Positions 44,501-53,500 of a stretch of 64,000 nucleotides of DNA are shown here, in pieces. The DNA is from Kitasatospora sp. MAP12-44. GTDB lineage: Bacteria; Actinomycetota; Actinomycetes; Streptomycetales; Streptomycetaceae. Both the position numbers and the translations under genes were made by a program. The notes under the pieces were generated by a model. The model worked only from the letters and a program-made list of their open reading frames with translations. It had not been told where the DNA came from and searched no databases. The stretch spans positions 1,054,001 through 1,118,000 of the forward strand of contig NZ_JARZAE010000004.1 in NCBI RefSeq assembly GCF_029892095.1. The letters run 5' to 3'. Position 1 is the first letter of the stretch, and each line of letters opens with the position of its first letter.

Positions 44501-47500
44501 TCGAATCCGCCGTCCGCGTGGGAGCGGAAGCCGTCGTAGCGCTGATCGAGCAGCCGCTGCTCCACCGCCTGCCGGAACTCGCCCAGGTGCCGGGCGGCCG
44601 CCTGCCAGTCGTGCGCGTCGGTGGCCTCCCGGACGGCCCGGGCATGGGTCTGCCGCTCCTCGCGCGACATCCCCGCCTCGCGTGCCAGGCGGCGGAGTTC
44701 GCCGGCCCGGTGCTCGATCGGGTCGGCCGGCGAGTGCAGCGGGGTGTGCGGCGCGTCCGGGGCCAGGTCGATCGGGGAGTCGTGCGGCGGCAGCGCGGGA
44801 GCGTCGTCCAGCAGGCGCGTCAGCTCGGCCTCGCGGGCCGCCTCGTCCACGGCGCTCCGGGCGTCCGGGGCCGGGTCGATCGGGGAGTCGTGCGGCGGCG
44901 GCGCGGGAGCGTCGTCCAGCAGGCGCGTCAACTCGGCCTCGCGGGCCGCCTCGTCCGCGCCGGTCGGGGGACCGGAGAGCGTCTGCGTGATGACGTCCGC
45001 AGTCTCCGATGCGGCATGCTCGGGGAGCGGCGGCGTCGGCACGACAGGCGTGGTGTCGGCCGGCGTTTCGGCGGCCGGTGGCGGCGTCGGCTCCTCGTCC
45101 GGGTGGAAGAACGTGGTCCGGTTGGCCGGCACCTGCACAGCGGTGGTGTGCGACTCGGGGATGTCGATCTCGATCGGGATCACGGCCTTCTCGACCACGG
45201 GATCCCCGTCACCGTCCCGGATGGTCAGCGTGACCAGCGCATGGCCTTCGTAACGGGCCATCTTCGTACCGAACTTGGCATTCGACATGGTCCGGCCCGC
45301 GGTGCTGTCCGCCAGCCCGGTGCGCCCCTGGTGCTGCCCCCCGAGGCTGAGCTGGAACGTGCCCTCCGTCCCGGGCCCGACGTCCAGCTTGGCGCCCACC
45401 TGCAGCTGGCCGCCCGTCAGGCCGAAGTGCAGCTGGGTGTGCTGCCCGACGGTGGACGTCTCGTTGGCCGGGCTCAGCTCGGCAGCGCCGTCCGTGCCCT
45501 TGTACTCCAGGCCCACCACCCGCAGTTCGGCGTCGACGCTCGGTGTGGAGGTCAGCAGGCGGCGCCCGGACGACGGCGTGCCGATCGACACGCCGCGGGT
45601 CGCCGCCCCGAGGCGGCCGGAGAGCTGGCTGTGTCCCAGCTCATTGCCGTCGAACTCCAGCCCGTGCCGGGCCAGGAGGGCCTTGACGCCGGCGACGTCG
45701 CCGACCCAGCGCAGCACGTCGGTGTCCTGCAGCCCGTGGGTGAACACCTCGACGGGCGGCTTACGCACGTCGATCGGCTCGGTCGGCCGGTCGGCCAGCG
45801 GTGCGTCCCCCAGGCGGTCCTTGGTGACCGCCGTGAACTGCCCGGGCTTCTCCGTCTCGGCCTCGGCACTGTGCTCCACCAGCGTGTGGAAGCCGACCTT
45901 GACGACGCTGAGACCGCGCGAGGGGGTGCCGAGCAGCCGCGCCTCGCGCACCCTGGCCCCGAACCACCCGGCCGCGCCGTCGGCACCGCTCCCGGCCGGC
46001 CTAAGAATCCGCTCCTGGTCGCCCAGCGGCACCAGGGCCCGCCGCTCCATCCGGACCGTCAGGCTCGCCGTACCGGCGTACGTGGCGCCGAGCAGCTTGG
46101 ACTTCGTGGACATGCCCGCGTTGACGCTGGTCGCCTTGACGTCGACCGTGTCGCTTCCCCAGGAGCGGGTGCCGCTGACGCCGCCCACCACGGCAGGCCC
46201 GATGCCGATCGGGTCGGAGGTGGCGAGCAGCGAGCCGGTGACGGTGTTCCCCGTGCCCCGGGTGGTGGATCCGTCCGTCTCGGCGAAGGAACGCTGCACG
46301 CTGGTACCGCTGTTGAACTCGCTCTTCGCGCTCTCACCGGTGTGCGTCAGGCTGGAGACGTGGGCCGAGATCCGCACCCGGCTGCGTCCGTGGGTCAGCA
46401 CGATCTCGTGGCCCGCCATCATCGCCTTGAGCTGCGGTTGCAGCCGGTCGACCGCCAGCGCGGCGATGATCTTCTTCTCCATCCCGGACCAGTCCCCGCC
46501 CAGGGTCCCCCTCCCGACGGAGGAGAGCGAGGCCACGGTCTGCTCCAGCGACTCCTCGGCGCCCGGGCGCTGCCCGATCGGGAAGACGTCGGTGACGATG
46601 TCGGAGGAGCCCAGCCGGTAGGTCCGTTCGATCCGCTGCGGCACGGGCAGGTGCCTCGCCAGCGGCGCCGGCGCCCCCGTCGAGCGCAGGGGCGCCTCCC
46701 GCAGCGGGACGGCCACCACGGCCGCCTCCACGGACACCACGGGCTCCGCGTCGGCGAGCGAGCGGCCGAACTTCTTCAGGTTGTAGTGCACGGTGAAGTC
46801 GGCCGTGCCCTTGAACAGCGCGGCCGCCTCGACGCTCTTGCCCCGGCTGGCCGAGCCGCCGACGCTGTCGACCGTCAGGCCCTTGGAGCGGTCCCAGTTG
46901 CGGGTGTAGACGACGCCGATGTCGGCGTGCGAGATCTTGAACTTCCCGCCGCCGGTGGCGCTCCAGCGGGTCCGTACGTCCTGGGTGGTCCCCGCCGAGG
47001 CGCGCAGCTGGGTGCCCAGCTCGAACTCGAACTCCTTGACCGTCTCGACGTGTTCGAGATCGCGGAGCTTGGCGGTGACGCTCACCTCACCGTGCCAGCC
47101 GCCGACCGAGACGCGCTCGGAGATCGCCCCGCCCCGGGTGAGCTTGGAGAGCTGGGTCTTGAGCGCGACCGGGTCGAAGCGCTCCTGGAGGCGCCGCCCG
47201 AGGTCTTCGGGGAGTTCGGCGCCGCCGTTCTGGTCCCGCAGGCGGGCGGTGATCGCCTTCAGCACGCGGGTGTCGTGGCCACCGAGGCTGTGCACCACGT
47301 GCGAGGCGCCCAGCGCCCCGTTCGCCAGCCGCTCGGGGGCGTCGTGCAGCACGTCGGGCTGCTTGGGCGTGCGCGGCTGTCCGTGCACCGTCCCGTCGAA
47401 GACGCCGCTCCCGGTGTCGGGCACGGTGAGCTCGCCGGTCTCCCGCTTGTCGAGGCTGAGCTCGGCGTCGAGCGCCACCCGGGTGGGCTCCGGGAGCTCG

Positions 47501-50500
47501 TTGCCGTGGACGGTGAGCTTCAGGTCCAGCCGCACCCGCGCGTCGAAGACCGCCTGCGGGCTGAGGTACTTGCCGCTCGCGTAGACCTTGCCCGAGCTGC
47601 CGTCGCGGGTGCCGCTGCGATCGCGGACCTGGCGGCTGAGGGAGCCGGTGAGGTCGACCGAGTCCTTGAACGGGACACCGTTGACGAGCTGCCTGCCGAT
47701 CGTGGCGTTGCCGCCGCCCTGCCCCTGGAGGGACGTGGTGTCCGACAGCAGGCGGCGGTCGGAGCTGAAGGTGCTGGTCTCACTGACGGAGTTGAGCTCG
47801 GCCTTGTCCTGCTCGCGCTTGAACTCCATCTCCACCACCCGGGCGGTGGCCGAGATCTTGATGCTCCTGCCCGGGCCCGCGGTCAGTGCGGGCGTCTCCA
47901 GCGGCAGGCCGCGGGTCATCGCGGTGAGGCGGGCGGCCACCTGGGCGTGGCTGAAGGTGGCCAGGACGTGGTCCCGGACCTGTCGCCAGCCGGCTGCGCC
48001 CAGCTGCTGCTCGCCGATGCCGTCCAGGGTGCGGTGCAGCTCCCTGACGTCCGGCAGGTCGCGGACCGTCACGGTGTCCGTGAGGCCGCCGCCGTCGTGC
48101 CCCGGTGCGGACCAGACGCTTGCGGGCGGGCTGGGGATCGTGCTGCCGACCGCGTACCTGCGCGGACGCGTCAGGGCGGGCGGGAGCTCCTCGCCGGGCC
48201 CGGGGACCCTGACCGCCTCGGCCTGCTCGACCAGCGTGCGGAAGCGCAGGTCGTAGTCGTGCTCCGGGCCCGGGTCGCTCCCCAGCGGCCCGCTCTTGTG
48301 GAACCCGATCCGCAGCACGGCGGTGCCGTCGAAGATCGCGCCCGGAGCCTTCACCTTGGTCGTGACCGTCGACTCGTGGCTGCTGCCGGTGATGTGCACC
48401 AGATCGCGCGAGCGCGAGGCTCCGCCGGCGCCCCCGGCGATGCCGGGCTTGCTGCCGGTGAAGTTGCCCGAGGGCAGCGGCAGCTTGACGGTGTCGCTGT
48501 CGGTCTGCTGGGCCGCCTTCGAACGGTAGCTCCCGGTACCGACGTTGAACTCGGTCGTCTCGGTGTTGCCGACATGCTCCAGGTCCCCGCGGACGGAGGC
48601 GGTGAGGTCGATCCAGGCGTGCCGCACCCCCAGGGCGTCGCTCACCTCGATCCTGGTCGCCTCGCCGGCCATCAGCCCCTTGAGGTCCTGCTGCAGCCCG
48701 GACACGCCCACCTCGGAGAGGATCGCCGCCTTGAGCTTGGGCCACAGGTCGCCGAAGTACTCCTTGCCGTCGTCCTCCATCCGGGCGACGATCTCGCCCA
48801 TGCCGCGCGCGCTCGGGTCGCCCGAGCGGTGGTCGGTCCAGACGTCGGTGACGACGTCCGAGCCGCCCAGGCTCCCGCGGTCGAGCACCCGCTGCGGGGT
48901 GGTGAACCGCTGGGTGAGCTCCGGCGGCGCGCCCTCGGCGTCGAGGGTGTCGCGGGTCGGCACCGCGACCGTCGCGGTGAACTCCAGGTGCTCGTCGAAG
49001 CCCTTGCCCGCGGGCTCGAACTTCACGCCGTTGGAGGAGAGTTCGGAGAAGGTGGCGGTGAGCTTCAGCTTGGCCTCGAAGACCGAGGCGGGCTCGGCGG
49101 TCTTGGCGCGGGCGATGGTCCGGCCGGCGTCCACCCGGGTGTCGCCGCGCGTCCAGTCGTGCTGGTAGGAGAGCGCCTCGGTGAGGTCGCCGCCCGAGAA
49201 CTTGAACTTCGCCTGGAAGCCCGCGTTGAGCTGCTTGCGGGTGTCCCCGGAGAAGCCGACGGCCGACTGCTGCTCGGAGCCGTTCTCGAACTCCATCTTC
49301 GGGTGTGAGCCCTGGAAGGTGAGCGAGTCGACGTCGACCCGCACCGCGACCTTCCCGGACCAGCCGTCGGCCGAGAACGGCACCTCCCAGAGTTCGCCGC
49401 GGGAGAGCGCGGAGATCTTCGGCCGCAGGGTGGCGGAGTCGAACAACTGGTCGGCGAGCGTGCGGGCGGCCCGGGCGTCGCCGTGCAGCACCGTGGTGAA
49501 GTGCTCGGTGAACGTCGCCTGCACCGCGCTGTGGTCGAGGTGCAGAGCGACCAGCAGGTCGGAGGCCGAGAGCCGCTTGTCCCCCGTGATCCGCACCGGC
49601 GCGCTCCGGACGTCCGCCGGGGCGATCTCCTCGGGGCGGCCGAACGGGCGTGGGAGGCGCGCGAGGTGCTCCCCGCTGCCGTCGTAGTGGTCACGGCCGT
49701 TGTGGAAGACCGTGACCGTGTCGCCGCCGGCCGGGCCGAAGACGTCGCGCGTCCTCGGCGAGCCCGGGTGGTCGTCGACGACCACCCGCAGCCGCAGCCC
49801 GAGCGCGTGCGCGAGCAGCGGCGGGAACGCCTCCCCCGCCGTCCCGTCCCAGGACTCCTGCCAGCTGCCGACCTTCTGCCGCAGGTCGGCGAACTCCCGC
49901 TCGTCGAACGGCCGGTCGCGCTGCACCCGGTCCCAGGCCTGGATGTCGACCAGCTGCTCGCGGTTCAGCCCGTCCAGGCCGATCGCGACGCCCCGCTCGC
50001 GCAGGTAGGCGAACTGACGGGCGGGGGAGAGCGACTGGTGCTCGCTGAAGTTCCAGCCGAGCTGCCCCTCGATCTCACCTCGAACCGCCGCCGGATCGAT
50101 CGCGCCCTCGCCCCGGCCCTCGCCCTCGCCCTCGCCCTCGCCCTGGAGCCGCTCGGTCACCCGGGCCTGGACATACTGCTCCCGCAGGAGGTGCTCGGCC
50201 TCCTGCGGCGACTGGCTCCGCGCCCAGAGGTAGTCGATCGCCTCCTGCCGCTTGGCCCTGTTCGGGAACCCCCAGGCCGACTCCGCCTCGGCCTGCCGTC
50301 GGGCCTGCCCCTCGTCACCGGTCGCCTCGGCGTTCTCCCGCGTGCGCTCGTTCACGTATGCGTCGTGCAGCACGCGCGCCGGCACCAGCACGTGATGCGG
50401 GATCGCGTCCACCCCGCGCTCGGCGAGGTCGTCCCGCAGCTCCTCGGAGTTGAGCCGGTCCAGGCTCTCCCGCACCTGCGGCAAGGTGCTCTCGCGGTAG

Positions 50501-53500
50501 GCGAGCCCGACCTCGCGCGGCAGCGTGCGGTCGGTGGAGCCGGGGTCGGCCAGCGGCGCACGGTCCAGGTAGTCGAGCACGGCGTCACGCAGCGCGTGCG
50601 CGTCCGACACCCTGGGCGCCCGGCCGGCCGGTCCGAGCAACCGCTCGACGCCGCCCGGGGTACTGACAGCCACCGAGTTCAGCAGGCACAGGCCGTCCCC
50701 CTGGACGACGATCCGCCGCCCCGCCGGGCCGAACTCCCCTGGCTCCTCGGCCCCGAACTTCACGGCGCCCGGGATGTCGTCCAGCTGGGCGGCCTGGGTC
50801 TCGATCACCGGTTCGCTCTCGCGCGGGACATAGCCTTCCGGAGCCGGCTCGGAGCGCGGCAACGCGCCGCCGTCGACCACCAGATGGCCACTGTGCTCCT
50901 CCACCCGCACCTGGTCCGAGCCGTGCGCCACCGTCAACTGGAGCCAGTGGCCGCCCGGCGCGAACCTCGGCCTGCCGGACGCGTCGAAGCCGACCTTCGA
51001 ACTGACCAGCAGCTCGCCCTGCCCCGCCCCGGCCGCCTGCCCGTCGGCCGCCTTCGGCAGGAAGTACAGGACGGTGTCCGGCGCGAACGCCTCGATGGTG
51101 GCGTCCGGCAGCAGCCTGCGCAGCTCGCGCACGGTCTGCGCCGCGAACGACTGCTCACCCCCGCGCCCGATGTTGCATGTGGCGAACTGCAGCGGCTTGC
51201 TGTCGTCCCAGCCGCCCTCCTTGCCGTACCTCCCGGCCAGCGCCCCCGCGAACTCGGCCGGCGTCACCGACCTGCCGTTCCACACCAGTTGCCCGTCGGC
51301 ACGATCGGAGTGACCGGCCACGGTGAAGAACCGCTCGTCGACCGGGAAGCGCTCGACCGCCTGCGCGATCCGCGCCCGCTCCTCGGCGTTCGCCCCCGGG
51401 TCCTCCAGCCAGTGAACCCCGGAACCGCGCTGCACCGACAGTGCGACGACCAGCTCGGCGACCCGCTCCGGATCCGCCGGACCGGACCCGCCCGCGGGGC
51501 CCTCGTGGGCTGCCTCGGACCCGAAGGGCGCGGCTGCGCCGCGGTCGTGCGGGCCGTCCTGCGGGCGGTCGTGGCCGCCGGCCGCGGTGTCGGCGCCCGG
51601 CCCCCCGAGCGGGTCGCCCACATGGCTGCGCGGCGTCGGCGGCTCCTCGCGGGGAGCGGGGGCGTCCTTCGACTCGGCGCGCCGGGGCAACGGAGGGTCG
51701 GGGACGAGCGTGGACCGGTCCGTGCGCTCCTGGGTGGGACGAGGGGTCTGCTGCTCCCTCCCGCCGAACGTCGCGGCCTGCGTCGGCGTCGGCTCCTGCG
51801 CGGGGTCGACCTCCTCCCGCTGCGGCGTACCGGTGTAGCCGGTGCCAGTGGTCCGCACCGGGGTGAGGACCGGGAAGTCGAGCGACTCGTTCGGGTCGAC
51901 GGGCGTGTAGGCGGGCGGCAGGTCCCGGTACGCGGGCGGCAGCTCGCCGGGCTCGTACGGGGGCGCCGGGTCGGATATCTCGTCCCCGGACGTTGCGGGG
52001 CCCGAGGACTGCGTCGTACGGGGCGTCGGCACGTCGATTCCCAGCTCCGCGCGGGCCCGGGGCCCAGGCGGCCGCGGGATCAGCAGCGAGGTGGGGTGGC
52101 CGGTGAAGTTCGCCAACAGCGCCAGCAGGACCCGCGGGTGGAGCGGACCGTAGTACTTGTCGTCACTGGTCTTCTCGGACTGCGCATCCCACTTCTTCAC
52201 CTGGTCGGCGAACTTGATCCTCAGCGGCTCGACCGCCAGGTGGCCGCCGTGGCCGATGAACCCCATGATGACGCCCGCGTAGAAGGACCCGGCGCTGACC
52301 GTGAACCCGTCGCCGTCGAAGATCAGGCCGTTGAAGCCCGAGGTCAGGAAGTTGTGCAAGCCGCCCTTGAGGTAGCCGCCGATCCCCTCGCCGAGCTTGT
52401 AGAGGATCTGGAGGCCGTTCTGCACCCCGAGGTGCTCGGCGGTGGCCATCGCCTGCTCCGCCAGGGCCCTGATCGACAGCTCCTCCTCATGCGTCACGTC
52501 CCCGAGGACGCTGCGCAGCAGCTTGGTGATGGTCGCCTGGTCGACGGCGTAGCGCGCCGAGTCCTTGGCGAGCGTCCTGGCGAAGTCCTGCCCGGCCTGC
52601 CTCGCGACATCAGCGCCGACCAGGTCGCCCAGGTTCCGCTCGAAGGTTTCGCCCATCTCAGCGGTGAACTTGGCGACCTTCTTGCCCACACCGTCCGCCG
52701 CGCCCTCCAGCGCGCCCTTGGTGACCTCCTTGAAGCCGTCCTTGACAGCGCCGCCGATCAGGCCCTTCCCGAGGGACGTCGCCCCGCTCTTCGCCAGGTC
52801 CCCGAGGACGTTCTTCGTGAGGTTCTTCTCCATCCCCTCCAACCCGCGCCCCAGGCTCTTGAGGTCGTTCTGCAGCAGGTCGCCGATGCCCTTGCCCAGG
52901 AGCTTCCCGAAGAGCTTGCCGAACCCGAAGCCCAACAGCTCCAGCGGCCCGGCGAACAGGCCGTTGATCGCGCCGAACTCGACGGCCTGCAGCGTGGACT
53001 TCCAGTCCCAGCTGCTCTTGTGGCCGTCGGCGATCTGGATGGTCTGGATGATCACGTCGAGCAGCACGCCGCCCGTGATGCTCAGGAACTCGTGCAGGAG
53101 GAGCTGCCTGAGCAGCCAGTAGAAGACCCGCTTGATGATCTGGCTGACCAGCACCTCTTCGGCGAAGATCGTCGCGAGCGAGGCGCCGAAGGTGATCGGA
53201 ATCGCCGCGATCGCCCAGGCGATCTCGACCGCGAGCTGCACCATTTGGGCGATCATCATCCACTTGGTGTACTCGACCTGGTTCGCCGTCTGGTGGGCAT
53301 AGTCGCCCAGCTGCTTGGCCATCGTGGCGGCCGAGCCCAGGTAGTCGGTCCCGCCGCTCTCGCCGGTGAACCGCCGCATCTCCAGGACGAAGGCGTCGCG
53401 CGCCTGCCCGTCGAACTGGGTCAGGCAGACGTTCACCAGTTCGTCGATGTAGCCCTTGAGTACCGGGATGTCCGTGGCAATCGCCAGGTAGTCGTCACCT

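Noticed and set aside
34267..49308. Two very long open plus-strand frames (2601 and 2405 codons) opposite the giant gene
   Set aside because: Low-complexity Arg/Gly/Val/Leu-rich products without domains, exactly antisense to a frame that contains many coherent catalytic motifs.
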